A DNA stretch of 64,000 nucleotides. It comes from Heliopora coerulea (Eukaryota; Cnidaria; Anthozoa; Scleralcyonacea; Helioporidae). Both the position numbers and the translations under genes were made by a program. Shown piece after piece: positions 33,960 through 47,200 of the stretch. Location: the NCBI GenBank assembly GCA_030142905.1, contig JASJOG010000044.1, forward strand, positions 1,136,001 to 1,200,000. Reading direction: 5' to 3'. The notes under the pieces are model-generated. The model saw only the letters and a list, made by a program, of their open reading frames with translations. It did not search any database and had not been told where the DNA came from. Positions within the stretch are counted from its first letter, which is position 1. Every line of letters begins with the position of its first letter.

Positions 33960-35141
33960 TTTTGCTAACGAGAAGTTTTGGAATTAGATAGTTTTGAGTT
34001 AGGAATCATGCACTCTGTATGCAGTAAAAACTAAGTTCAGGAAAGATCAGACAAAGCCACAAGGGTTTTCAAAATTTACCAATATGAACATCTGCATAGA
34101 CCATGATGAGGGAATTAAGATGACTTGCTGCATTTAATTCCAAAAAATAAATGAAATAATGTAAGATCTGAAAATGGTACAAAATGGTACACTTTATTGA
34201 AGAAATTTATTTTTTTTCTTTTGAGAAAAATCTTGAAAATTGAAAATGCTTATCTGAAATACTGGAGTTTTGGTAACTGTACTTTTAAGTAATGTGAAAT
34301 TGTTGATACTTTAGAATGGCCTTATAACCACTGCAAATTAAAACAGAATATTTTTTGAACCCGGATATTGTTTTAGAATTTCTTCTTGTAATCTTACGTC
34401 TTCAGTTCGGTTTTCTTTTAGCCAATTTTGGAATACGACACTTTTGTTATTTTCAGCAAAGTGTGGTTTTGATGACCGCTCGAGCAATTGAAACCTTAAA
34501 GAATTTTCCAGAAATTTTTAGTTGAGAAATCAATCACATGGGTATTCAATTTGATGGCTTAGTTTTGCTGTTCTGTATGGCTTCATGTCAACAGAACCGT
34601 GAAAATAAAGAGGTTTTTGGTGCGTTCAACGCTGCGAATTTTGCGGCCCGGTTTTAAATGGCTAGTTTGAAGAAAATCGGCCTGGAGTCCAGCAGATTTT
34701 CCACTCAGTCGACTTTTCCAGAAGAAACTGCCAAAAAATCGGCCTGACGACGAGTCTCAGCTTTAACGATTGAACAACCAGTTTTTGTCAGAAATTTAAC
34801 GCAGGTGCAAAGAAATTATGAATAGGAAGGAAATTTCAACATTTTCGTCTTTATTCAAGAGAAAACTCTTGAAGTCTTCAGCCCCGTGGTCATAAATCTG
34901 TTTGTTTGGTTTTATCATTAACGTAATGAATGCAGCACAGCGGGTTAATGATTGATAAGCGCTTTTGAAGGTCCATTACGGAATTGCGTGGCTTATAAAC
35001 GCTGATCTTCGGATTTCGAGAAAGGTTGAAGTATGTAACGAATCTTAGCTTGTCATTCAACGTTCAGGATATTTCAATAACTGTTACTGTAAGGCAATTT
35101 AGATAGTTAAACCGTTGACCAAACTTGGTGGAGAACTGGAG
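33960..35141. other. intergenic between lin52 and odf3
   Basis: No coding frame of note on either strand. The GC content rises near 34620-34790 and there is no recognisable repeat. The odf3 promoter should lie in the last few hundred bases, but I see no clear TATA box. Confidence 0.4.
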
Positions 35142-38100
35142 ATGCCTTCGGAAACCGCGAAACCACCTCAAATTGGAGCGATGTTTCGCGGCCCTGGTCC
35201 AGCGAGGTACCTTCTACCCGGCAGCACGGGTAGTAAGCTACATGATCCAACCAAACATAAAGCACCGGCCTACAGTATGGGAGCAAGGTCTTCGAAACTT
35301 AACGACGGTTCAGTTGGTCCAGGTCCTGCGTATCTCATACCACCCCGCGTTACACGAGTTGGAGTAGACGGGACGCCACGATATTCTTTGACTGGCAGAA
35401 CTCGGTCTGCTGGAAATTTTAGAACCCCTGCTCCAGGTAGAGTAAGGTTTGCTTTTGCGTGTTTATTGAAATCCTCTCCGGCATTCTTGTGCGGGAAAGA
35501 TTGTGATTGGGTACTTTCGCATGTTGTCTTCATGACACGTTTACAACAAGAGAAGGTATATAAAAGCGCAAGTTTTGATCTGATATAAAATAATATAAAA
35601 TGTGATATTAAAATCAAACCAACGCTTTTTTCGTGTACGCAACAATAGCTAAAAATGTGTAGTTAGAGATGTACTTATCTGGAGAAGATATTAAGTAGAA
35701 AATATTTGTTTACGCTTTTAGCAATGATCGTCGTCAAGGCATCGCAAGACTTGAGTAAATTCACACCCATTTGATTAGAATACGACCACCCGTAGTAATT
35801 TTAACGCTTGTAACTCCGTTAATTACCGACTTCTCACGCAGTTGTAAATTAATAAGGGTTAGTTTGAAATGTTTTGCTCACATAGACGGCTGGGTCAGTT
35901 TTGTTGCACTGCTTTTGTAGTTTATTACCTTTTGTAATAAATATTGCTTTTGTAGTTTATTACATGATAGCTTAATCCCCGATACAATTAATCGTGTCAT
36001 GAGATTAACTGATTCACGTTTCTCGCTCAACCTACTACATTTGCAGTTAACACAGGCGTAGGAATCGGGGGGTCGTGGGGCACGCTCCCCCAATTATAGA
36101 AGTGGGGGCCGTCCCCCCAACATTTACCGTAGTCTATTTTTTTGTGATGTACTTGACCAGAGTGGACCAAAAAGATCGGCTATAATGAAAATACTTGTAA
36201 CTATTAGGGCGGAAGCTAGCCATTAGAATTCACTGATCAGGATCAGGATTTTCAATTGATACTTTATGTGGATCCTACTGAGCTGTTTTAAGTGCATCAT
36301 TAAGATTGCTGTTTATGATCTTTATATTATTTTGTTAAAATTGCTAACAAAATATAGTGAACAACATTTCAGAGTCTCAGAAAATCAAAAACTTCCTGTG
36401 GGAGAATGCCCATGGACTACCTAGAAGTGAGCCTCCTCCAATGAATAGTTGGTTCCTTTATCTCCAGTGGTGTGCCCAGCCCATAGACCAGCAGGCCTGG
36501 GCTTGCAAAATATTTTTTAAAAAAGTAAAACAGAGACAAATATGATGTAAACAAAAGGAAACAAAAAGCCAGAAGTTACTGTATGTTTAAAATCATTTTC
36601 GGTGTGATGTTTTCCATTGGTTAAGTGAGGTCAAGTAAATCCAGCTGTTTCCTCGAGAGAACTTAAATTCCATAATTCCTACTTTTGGAAAAAATCTGAG
36701 TCAGCATGCCCCCACACTCCCTGGAGATGATGCCTTTGGTGTGCTCATTCAGTCTCCTTGGGCATGCAAATATCCAGATATCTGGGAACACCACTGATCT
36801 GTGTTTAGTAGGTAATGATAAGTGTATCAATGTAACTTGTATGTAAATTTCTAATGCATCACAGAATGCAAGTGGGTGCCAGAGCCTGGTAGCCTTTAAC
36901 TCTCTTAACAAGACCATGCATTCCACCATAGTTAATAAAAAGGGGAGACAACTATAATTCCACCCAGTTTATTCACATTGTAATAATGTAAGGATAAAAT
37001 ATTCTATACATCTGCATTAAATAATCTTTCTACAGGAAAGTTCTACTTTTTATTGGCAGGTACTTACTCACCAGAAAAACACAGTTTCCCTTACCACAAA
37101 GATCCACCCCAGTACTCTTTTGGTTCAAGAACAAAACTGCATCAAGGTGATGTGACTCCTGCCCCAAACACATACAGCCTACCTGGAATATTGGGTCCAA
37201 AAGCTGTTGGGAAAAAATCAGCACCATCCTACAGTTTGGTTGGGAGAAGCAAAATTGGTGGTTTTCATGAGGATCTGCAAAAGGTACCCTAAAAATATTG
37301 AATCACATTTTGGCTGCTTTTATTTGACAATAGATTACATTGGAGCTCTAATTGTCATAGGCAATTGAAGTGTGGGCTATACTGACTTCATACACTCAAA
37401 TTTCATCATTGAAAAAGGGTTAGAAGTAGTATATTAGTCAATGATTGTGCCATTGATGTTTTAAACAGACACCTGGACCTGGTACATACCGTGTCAGTGA
37501 TCCCAATTATGTCAAAAGCAGGATGCCTTCCTATTCCATGACAGGCAGAAATATGATGCCAGGAGACAGTACCAAGAAACCTGGTCCAGGTGCACATTCT
37601 CCAGAGAAGGTACTGTATGGATGATAGTGAAGTGTTATCTTGTAAATAATGGCAATAACTGACCATTTTTCCCCATGAAATTTAAATTACCATGTAGTAT
37701 ATAGTGACTGGTTACTAAGCTGAACAACAGTTGACTAAAAACCTGATGAAGAAGAGCTAAACTGTTCGAAACATTATAGTTATTAATGACATTTAACCTC
37801 AGAAGATTCTGTTTTTAAGATTATTTAATTATATTAAAGATTTTATCCAAGATGAGAGGTGAAAGTTTCAGAAATACTATATAAGAATAATTTAGATGTT
37901 ACCTTCATTGTTTGGATTTGGAAAAATATCAGACATGCTCCATTCCCAGTATAGCAGGGGTTGAAATTCAAATTTTTTATTAGTATCCCAGAGGGATATC
38001 AGATTTCTGAACTTGGTATCCCTCTTTGAAATCCAGTATCACATTTGAATACCAATCTCAACTTGCAGTATCCAGAACTATAATACAGTATTGTAAAATT

Positions 38101-38958
38101 ACATATAACAACATATTAGATATATTAATCTTCTCTTCTTCATCATCTATCACTATTTCCAGAGGTGTTTCAACATGATGTCTTGAGGTACTTTAGCACT
38201 CCCTACCCAGGATTTTTTCCTCCATAGGTGCCATTCTTGCATAAAAAAAGTTCATGATTTTGTCAAATTGGCTGCACAAATATGCAGACTTTGCTTTTCT
38301 TTTTTTCCCAATAAATGCTTGGATGCAGAAAAAACTTCTGCAACTCAAAAAGGACAAATATCTTGCACATAGTAAATTGTTGCTGGGTAAAACTAACATT
38401 CACTATCAAAATTATGGTATCCCTTTGGGATACTGAACATACAACCCCTGGCAAAAATTATGGAATCACCACATGTAGAGGATGTTCACCCAGCTTATTT
38501 ACTTTGTAGCAAATAAACAACTCACAGATATGATACAAAACAAGTTTTGTTTAGCAAAGTACACGCAATAAGGCCATGATTTGTAAAAGAAATAAGTTTA
38601 TTAACAGGACTAACGTTTCATTGCATCTCGCAACATCATCAGAGTATGAATAAATTAAATGGGTATTGTATTTACAAGGTTAGAGATATAAAGTGGGTGT
38701 TATATTACAAGATGTATGGGAAATGGAAATGGATAGAGCTGTTAAAAGAGAGAAAACTGCTGGAAACCTTGTCTGATACCTAAATCTGTACAACTGTCCT
38801 GACTAAAGGTGCATGCTTGTCCTTAGTGCTGAGATTTAGTAATGTTTTCATTTGTTTTTTTGCAGGTTTACATTAACAAGAAAATTGCTCCCAGGTTCTC
38901 CTTTGGTATTCGTTGGTCTGAGTACATAGCACCACTTATTGCAGAACCTCTGGACTAA
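35142..38958 (+). CDS. odf3: ODF3/CIMAP1-like SHIPPO-repeat protein
   Basis: Four exons: 35142-35436, 37060-37283, 37469-37609 and 38866-38958, giving 250 residues (human ODF3 254). The start is the ATG at 35142; the frame is open a little further upstream but without ATG. Seen: proline-glycine-proline repeats (RGPGPARYLLP, VGPGPAYLIPP, KTPGPGTYRV, KPGPGAHSPEK) that alternate with S/T-x-G-R motifs (AYSMGAR, YSLTGRT, YSLVGRS, YSMTGR), and a family-specific end, PRFSFGIRWSEYIAPLI. SHIPPO proteins are structural proteins of sperm flagella and ciliary microtubules, and human ODF3 is in sperm outer dense fibres. Introns 3 and 4 side contain hammerhead-like and Penelope-derived remnants. Confidence 0.93.
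36020..36125. repeat. G/C-run palindromes in odf3 intron 1
   Basis: TGGGG-N5-TCCCC and TGGGGG-N3-TCCCCC occur within 60 bp (about 36076-36117). They look like the end of a decayed DNA transposon, but no partner end was found. Confidence 0.35.
37743..37781 (+). ncRNA. hammerhead-like motif in odf3 intron 3
   Basis: CUGAUGA (37743-37749) is followed by an imperfect stem II (GAA-G-AG pairing with CU-G-UUC, 37751-37767), GAAAC (37768-37772), and GUU at 37779-37781, which allows a two-base-pair stem III with a 6-base loop. Stem I is not evident. It is probably the remnant of a second Penelope subfamily. Confidence 0.4.
38575..38765 (-). mobile_element. Penelope terminal fragment with hammerhead-like core
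   Basis: Shares the block ACTAACGTTTC-N-TGCATCTCGCAACAT with the fragment at 8.5 kb and the pseudo-LTRs at 17-20 kb. The hammerhead core is at 38608-38642 on the minus strand: CUGAUGA (38642 down to 38636), stem II GUUGC/GCAAU, GAAAC (38619-38615), then GUUA and GUC. It sits in the last odf3 intron on the opposite strand. Confidence 0.7.
38608..38642 (-). ncRNA. hammerhead-ribozyme-like motif, best core in the window
   Basis: All consensus core bases are present: CUGAUGA, GAAAC, and GUC as cleavage triplet, with an AC/GU stem III around GUUA and a 5-bp stem II. As in the other copies, one extra U lies between core and stem II. A possible distal stem I pairs TTTATT with AATAAA outside an internal loop. 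Confidence 0.55.
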
Positions 38959-41081
38959 AATATATCAATCATGGATGTATTGTTAACATTAGAACAACAC
39001 TTTTTTTTTCACAAAATACACTTTATAGTTGCTCTTTGTAGAGATGATGCCAATTAGAGGAAACACAGATGTTGAGGATTCTGGCTAAAGCATTTATAGT
39101 AGTTCAATGACTTGAGTCCAACTCACTGGATGGCAAAGAAAAGTCCTTTTCCTCAGATTATAACAATTAAAACTTTTCAACGATTCTCGTTGTCTTTCAT
39201 TCACTGCATTAGTTTTTTCATTCATACATAAATATATCAAGTAATGTTATTATGGTTTATGTGATTGTGTTTAGTTCATTCTTTCACGAAATGTAATTTA
39301 CCTGAAAGCTTTAACAATCAAATTTGTATTTCTTATTTCAACATAATTTTTTTTTATTTTTTTTTCTTTATCTCATTCAGCACTAAAGGTTTTACTGATA
39401 TGATATACATATATTAGTAATTAGTATTCATTCTAAATCTTTTATATATTATCACACATAAGCTCATAGCCTTTTTAATTTCATGGCAAAAAGTGGAGTT
39501 TAAGAAAGTGGGTAATTATTGAATGTAAAAATCATCAATAAATAAATAAATAGATTTAAAAATAAATAGATAAATAAATGAATAAATAAATAAGTAAAGA
39601 AACAAACACAAGACAAACGTTAACAGACTAGGGCGCACTAGAATTTTATTCAGAAGGATGGAGGCTCTCAGTAGTGGTGTTTGGGTGGGGTAAGGCATTC
39701 CCAAATGTTAATGTGCCCATCCAATTAAATTAGTGATTCCACATTTTTTGTCCAATTTTTCCTCTTTAAATGAGCTCCGACAGCTAAGCACCAATATGCC
39801 TTCAAGAAAGTTTCCGTTTAACGCAATTCTGGGGCCTTGATTACAAAAAAGTGTGAAACACTGCATTTTGATGTTGAACGAAGTACTGCCGCGTTTGACT
39901 GTTTATCATAAATGTTTTGTGTTCGTCCTACCTGCCTGGGTTTTATAAGAAATAAAAATAAAATTAAAAAAGCTGGTAAAATTTGTTCAGGCAACAAAGG
40001 TATTAGTAAATGGTTTTGGAGCGAGTACACTGAACAAACTGTAGTCGGACCCAATTTTTGTGCCCACTCAAGATCTGTATTGTCATTCCAAAAACAATGG
40101 CAGGGTAACTTAATCAGACAACTACACGGAGTTGGAATCAAACTCTTGTTACACAGGAGGGAGACACTTGCGCTACCACCGTGCCACAAAAAGCATTTTC
40201 GTCGGCTGTTTTTTTGCCAAAATTTGACAGAAGGCACGATCGTGTAAATCTGTAACCATTTTCAACCATATTCAACTTTTTGTTAACGTAAATAAACTTA
40301 AAAATTCATGCGAACGTGAAAGTTCATCTTAAACTAAAATCAAAACATTGACGTTGAGTGGCAACAGCAGTTATTATTAAAAACTGGAGGAAAAAAAAAA
40401 AATAGGGAAAAACCCGAATTGGTGACCGGAGTTTCTAATTGGAATCGCGCGTGGGGCTACCTGGGGGTGACTTGTGTGACGTCAAAATATTCCTGATACT
40501 TCTGTTCGGTAGAGATGTTAATATTTGTAGTCCTAAAGTTCAACTACATTGAGCAATTGCGTAATATGGTGTTACAATGAATGCCAATTCTGGACATTTG
40601 ACAAGTTGTGGGTATGTGATAGCTGATATAATGACGCCTACCAAATTGTGTTAATATGGAATAACAAAGTGATCTCAATCGGAATTTCTTCGCTGTCGAT
40701 ATTCTACGTCGAATAAAACTCTTTACGAAGCAGACGTGGACAGCTTTCACAAAAGCTAACTTTTTATTCTGGCATTGAAACGTTTTGTGGTGGTTTAACA
40801 AAGTAGATCTGGCCTACTTCAAAGGAATTCAACAGACCTTATCGGCGTTTTTTCGACGAGTGCTTCGCCACAAGCATAAAGTCATATTAATTTCCCGGTG
40901 GTGAGAATAACCTTCCTGGACAGAAGAATACCTAGGATTGCTCTCTATCCCGGGATAATATACCCACTTGCCAGGAGGAAAATTTCATTGGCTGGGAATT
41001 TCACCCAGCGGGGAAACAAGATCGATCGCCAAAGCGGTTTGGTTTGCATTATCCTGTCGTCGTCGGCACTGTTTTTACATC
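38959..41081. other. intergenic between odf3 and the nucleoside transporter
   Basis: Holds an AATA-rich simple repeat at 39535-39605, a tRNA-like antisense segment at about 40095-40200 (B-box-like GTTGGAATCAAACTC on the plus strand), a CRE-like TGACGTCA at 40477-40484 and an inverted CCAAT box (ATTGGCTGGG) at about 40988, roughly 95 bp before the transporter ATG. No gene is recognised. Confidence 0.45.
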
Positions 41082-43964
41082 ATGGCAAACAGCGATAACG
41101 AGTACTCTGAGACTCACCTTAATGGGCAAACCAAGCTTCTCGAAGACAGGTAAGGCTACACTCGGTTTGCTCACTATTTCAAACTGAATTTCAAATATTG
41201 GAAATGCTGAAAATTTATCCCTGAACTCCTCTGGTGAACTGCCTTTAGAATTCTAACAGCAGGATACTGTAAACTGTCAAACGACATGACTGGGTTTTTT
41301 TTTCACCGTAGAAATACAAAATCTGTTATACTTAGTAGCTGGTCTGAAAGGCAACAGAACAGGTTGGTCGGAGAATTTTGATAGGATTACTTTTTTTTCG
41401 GATTTGGCACAAAACTACAGGACGGCAGAACCGACATTTCCTATCCTGGGTCTTGTCCACATCTTTTTTTGTTTGTTTTCATTTATTGTCTCATTGCAAA
41501 GTACATTATAGTTTCTTGTGTTATTGATCTCATTGCTAAGTGGTATTGTTACCAAGGAGTTAGGAATGTAGTTTTTAAAAGCTGAGAAGTTCGACCTTGA
41601 AAACGGCTTTGGTTGACCTTGTCGTTGTAACCTAACACCTTCGTTTCCTGTTGTTGTTCGATGTTCCTGGAGAGTTAAACTTCGCTTGGTTGGAGATTTA
41701 ACTGCTTTTGGGTAAATGTTTACGATTCGTAGGCTTTCATTACCAAACAGGCGCCTCGTCGTGAAAGATGATCTTCATTTCGTCGCTACCCTTGAGGTTT
41801 GTGTTGGGAAGTTCTATTGGCGGTTAAGGCTTGAAAAGAAGTAATTAATTGCAGAGGTGACATTAACTGCAAGTGATGAGTGATAGGTCTAAACTTGCTG
41901 TGGATTCTTCGTTAAAAAAGTAAACCTAGTTAGACTCCGCATTGTAGAATGTGTCTCACAGAATTGGTAGAAAGCAGCATGATGATCAAACACTTTAACC
42001 TAATACTCCTTTTCACAATATTTAAATGATGAAGACCTCGGAAAAAACTTGTTCGGACTGTTCATGTTGGTTCCTGTGAACTTAGCAACGCTAACAGACC
42101 TTAAGCTGTTGTGCTTGGTAAATACCGATAGCAAACTATTCATTGAGCGGCATCAATTACAATTAGTACCTGGTGAATTTGTTGGATCGTTATTAAATAT
42201 TGGCGTGGGCTTTCTCACTGCATTTAAATAATATTATAGTAACGCGACATCTGACCCCATTTAGCATCTTTTATGGGACGTGTTAATTAGCCCGCTAGCC
42301 ACATGTAAGCCATTTGAAAGAATTTTTCCTTTCATAGAAGTTTTTAAGTGGAAGTAGTCGTTTATAAGGGACTATCAAACAGGCAATTTATACAGTATGA
42401 ACAATTACATTGAAACCTGAAATTAACTGAGATCACAGACTTAAAGACATCGTGCATGACTTTTCATGCATAAATTTTTTCCTGAGTACTGTTCTTTGTT
42501 CTCTTTTTGTTCTTGCTTTGCTTTTTCATTTGGTCTATTGTCGTAATTGGTTTTCTACAGCTGTATGTGCTGAAGGATTGACTTTTTTGTTTGCTTGATT
42601 TAAGAGATAATTTTAGTCATTACTATAAAAAGGATAACCTAGTGTTGCAGGAATAAAGCTGTACTGTCAACAACCATGTTCTCAAGCTTTTGAGGTTTGA
42701 TTGCCACCAAAGATCATTTGTTAACCATTTAATACCTGTCCCAAGCGGTAGACCAGTGATTATTGCATTAATCTAGAAGTATTAATTAAAAAATCTAGGA
42801 GGCTATAACATTCATTGAGGATAAAGTCTTATTATTAACATAACATGAATTGGCAGGCATATTTCAAGGAGAGTATGCACAGAAAAATAAAACTAGGAGG
42901 CAAAAGCTTAACTTATTTTGTTGAGTAAAAAAAAACTTTGTGCTTTTTTATCTTAACAATATGGTATTTCCTGTAAGATATATATAAGTTGACAAATACT
43001 AATGAAGGAAATGTTGAGTGCCTGCATACCTCAACTTTTTTAAGACCTAACCGGGTCCTGTTGCAAAAATGCAACTTTGGCCTTCCAGCTGGGAATCAAA
43101 CCTGCAACCCCACAAATCTAGTGTGATGCTCTGCCAACTGAGCTATGGAGGCCTCTGCCAAGAGTGTGGCCACAAGTTCACTATTTACGAGGTAGGCACA
43201 CCAATTAAGTGAAGAGTATATTCAGAAACATCTTGGCACCTTCCTTTGTCAACTTACAATAAGCATTTGAAGGAAGGTGCCAAAACGTTTCTGAATATAC
43301 TCTTCACTTAATCAGTGTGCCTACTTCATAAATAGTGAACTCATAGCCATGCTCTCAGCAACCAACTCCATAGCTTTGTTGGCAGAGCATTGCACTAGAT
43401 TCATGGGGTTGCAGGTTTTATTCCCAGCTGGGAGGCCAAAGTTGCATTTTTGCAATAGGACCCAGTTAGGTCTTAAAAAAAGTCGAGGTATATGGGCACT
43501 CGATATTTCCTTCATCACTATTTGTCATTATCAAGGCTTGAATTAATAGGAAAATCTTACATCCACAGCATGCACCTAATTTTTTTAACTACCTGCACCA
43601 CCAATTATTTATATGCATGGAAACATACTGAAAAACTCTCAAAACACAATTTCACTTCTTTTCAATAATGATTTGGTTTACTTGAAGTTTTCAAGTTAGG
43701 CTTCTCAGAATGCAGGCTCACTTGATGATTATGGTGAAGAGACAGGCATAAGATTGGACAGTGGATTGAAATCATTCATGATTGAATTATCAGCTAAATA
43801 ATATTGATATGCTATTTGCTACAAACTACTATTATGTCCCATGTCCAATTGTTACTCTGAAGCTAAGGTAATGAGGCTGATTATGAAATGCAGCCCATGC
43901 AGTTACTGTGTAAAAATTTCTACATGCACATGTGTATGCAGTATTTCAAGCCTTGTATATATAC

Positions 43965-44027
<63 letters not shown>

Positions 44028-44248
44028 TGTGTATAGACCACAAGGTCTAAACCTTAGGGATTTTATGTGATGGGAATTTATGTACATTATAATTAGTTTG
44101 AGTTTATAAATGAGCCAAATTGTCAAACTTGAAAGAGGACACCTTGAAAAAGGAGTATAACCCTGAAATGGTGTTAACAGTTTTTTAAATAAAGAATTTT
44201 TCATGATAGGTGTATTGTTTTAAAATTTAGGAATGGAGGATTTATGAT

Positions 44249-44283
<35 letters not shown>

Positions 44284-47200
44284 TGTATATAAGAACAGCT
44301 TAGCTAGTTGATAGGGTCATCCAGTATTAATAAACACTTAAACTTTACCTACATGTGAACGAATTTGTGAAATTTAACATTCATGACACTTCACGTTCAT
44401 GACACTCCCTAAAAGAAACTGACCAGGATTACACTTTGTCCTTCTATTACTTTTATGCAGTTCACCAGGGATAAGGGATAGGTTTTATAAAATTATGGTG
44501 AAACAAAAATATACCATCAGCCATTTGTACACTCGTCAAAACAAATAGGCCAGTTATAACTATTGTGGTAACCAGTGATGGGACAAAGATTAAAGAAGCA
44601 TTACCTGGCCATGAGGACTTTAAAGACAGGTAAGTTTGTATCTTCAGAGGAATTCTTTCCTTTCAAGTTCTACATTCATTTTAGATTTACAGAACGTGAT
44701 TTCTTTATTGGGCATCAGTACAATATTTTTTTGACTTTATATACTTGTTATGCTTGTTTTAAGAGTTGTAATAATTTTGTAAAATACATTAATAAGTATA
44801 CTGATTTGAATGACCTAAGCCCTGTTATAGTTGCCATGTCCAGTCCCTTTGGCAGTCTTGATTGGGGAAACAGTAAATCAAAAGAATAAGTGTTGAACAA
44901 CTGTATAGAGTAAAGGCTATCCCAGGGTCCCACAGCTTCTCTCAATATGAAGGGCCTATAGTTGTAATATTATTGGTCTCCAGTCTCAATCACCTATTAT
45001 AGTAGGTGAAGTAAATGTTTATGTATCATTAATTTCTTGTTTCTAGATTTAAGCTTGTTTACTATATTATGCTCCTTCTTGGCATTGGAACATTATTACC
45101 ATGGAACTTTTTTATAACTGCACATGAGGTATTAGTAAGTCTGATTTAATATACTGTATATCATACAAATAACAAATTGTCTAATAGGTGCAAATGATTT
45201 GGATTCTTTGAGCTGATGAATGCTACTTTCCCTTTAAGTCCTTCAGAACAGGGGCTTGTAGTCTACATGTTTGTTGTTTGTATTGTAATTATTTATAACT
45301 GAATTATACAGATGTACAGTATGTGAGCATACAAATGGTACCACACAACAATTGTCTTACTAGTTCTTGCTGAAAAACTAGAAATTCTTATCATTTAACC
45401 TTATTATATATTATCGTTCTTATATTTAACATGTTTTTGTATTTTGGGAATTTCTTTGTATAGTATTTCTCAACCAAGTTAATGGATACACATTATCAGC
45501 ACAACTTTGAGAATTACTTTGCACTCATTTCTTTTGGACCTAATCTTGTGGCATTTTTTTTAAATACACTTTTCAAACATAGGTAAGCATTCTTGTTACA
45601 ATAATAATGTCAAACTACAGTGCTGTAGTTTGCTTTTAGGTACCTGGAGTAAGATTAGAGTTTGCAAGCATCGCATACATAGTGCATAAAAGAATTACTA
45701 ATTTAATACCATTATCACTGTAATGCTCTAGACTCATCCCTGGGATAAGTAAAAATTTATGGTATCAGTCTGAATAAAATACCAAATTGCCCCATTGCCC
45801 CTGAATGGGTTAAGGAGATAGTGTTTAACCATTTAATGCCCAGGGCTCATTCCTATCATAAGTAAAATCGTCTTGCATTAGCCAAACTAAAATACCATAG
45901 TGGGCCCTTTCCTCTTAATGGGTTAAAGTTACTGTGCATGAGACATGGCACCATGTTCAGAATCTTGTCACAGGATCTGATTGGCTATTGACGTAATTTA
46001 TTCTAATACTGTCTTCAAACTATTGATGTTGTTCTTACAGTAGCAATCAATTGAATCTATGGCTGTTTTATTGCTTACATATTGAAACAGTTTCAAAACC
46101 TTTTAAGAGCATATTGAAGTCAAACAGATGAACAATCAAAGTTCAGTTGCAAAAAACAAGATTTCATTGTTAATTTAATGCATGAAAAGTAGCCTGTGGT
46201 TATGATAATACATCAAATTAACTCCAAAAGTTAGGTATGGATTATTGAAATGTCCTGAAGTTCAGATATGCGAGGTTTGATTACAGTAAGTTTAACATAT
46301 TTAACTCATGAGCAGCAAGGGCACACTTTAATCTTTTACTCCAGCTAATTAAATGCCAGATGATTTTACTTGCTGAAGGGATGAGCCATCTTACTTGATG
46401 ACTCAAAGAAGCTGATTAAAGATATGTAGTGATTCTTAGTGTACAAACAGATAAAAGACACCAGACTGTCATGTTTATCATAATTTGTGGATAGTTTTGG
46501 GTTATGATAAGTATCCCACTGAAATATTACAGTAGAATTACTAGGATGGCTATTCCTTTGATCCCCAGCCATGAAAAAGGCAGATCAGTTAAGAAGACTG
46601 AACATTTAAAGTTCATTGTTCCTGCATTAATGTTTTTTTTTCTAATTTTTTCATAGGGTGCCTTTGAAATTCCGCATGCTCATTCCCCTTTTTGCCATGA
46701 CATGTTTGTTTATTGTCACTACAAGTTTTGTTAGGGTGAATACGGATAATTGTAAGTTAAAGGGAAACTGTTTTTCTATATTGAGGGATGATGATGATGT
46801 CCCAATATTTGCTATTATATTTTTATTATTATCATCATTATATAAATATTAAATAAGTTGGTTTTTGGGGGGTTTTTTTACTGCATATAGCTCCTTTTAA
46901 AATAAAACCATCCTATACATGTATATTTTGAAAGGCTTAAATCTCTATTCAAATAAACTTAACTAATCAATCACCTTTTCATCAAAATAAATATAATAAT
47001 TATTAATCTTTTCATCAAGATAAGTCTAATCTTAGTCATACGTTTGTTAGGTTTTGATAGATTCTTCCCTACACTTTTGTGCTAAGCTACAAAGCATGAC
47101 TGTATCATCACCATTGTACAATAATTACCCAAAAAAATTAAGTACAGTAAAAATTTGAGAGGTCCAAACACAGAAATGTTGCAGGTTGAGTGATTCATAG

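Noticed and set aside
43703..43730. Candidate extra transporter exon (CTCAG/AATGCAGGCTCACTTG...)
   Set aside because: It does not keep phase with exons 1 and 2, and the reading that fits runs into a stop. Exons 1 and 2 join in frame without it.
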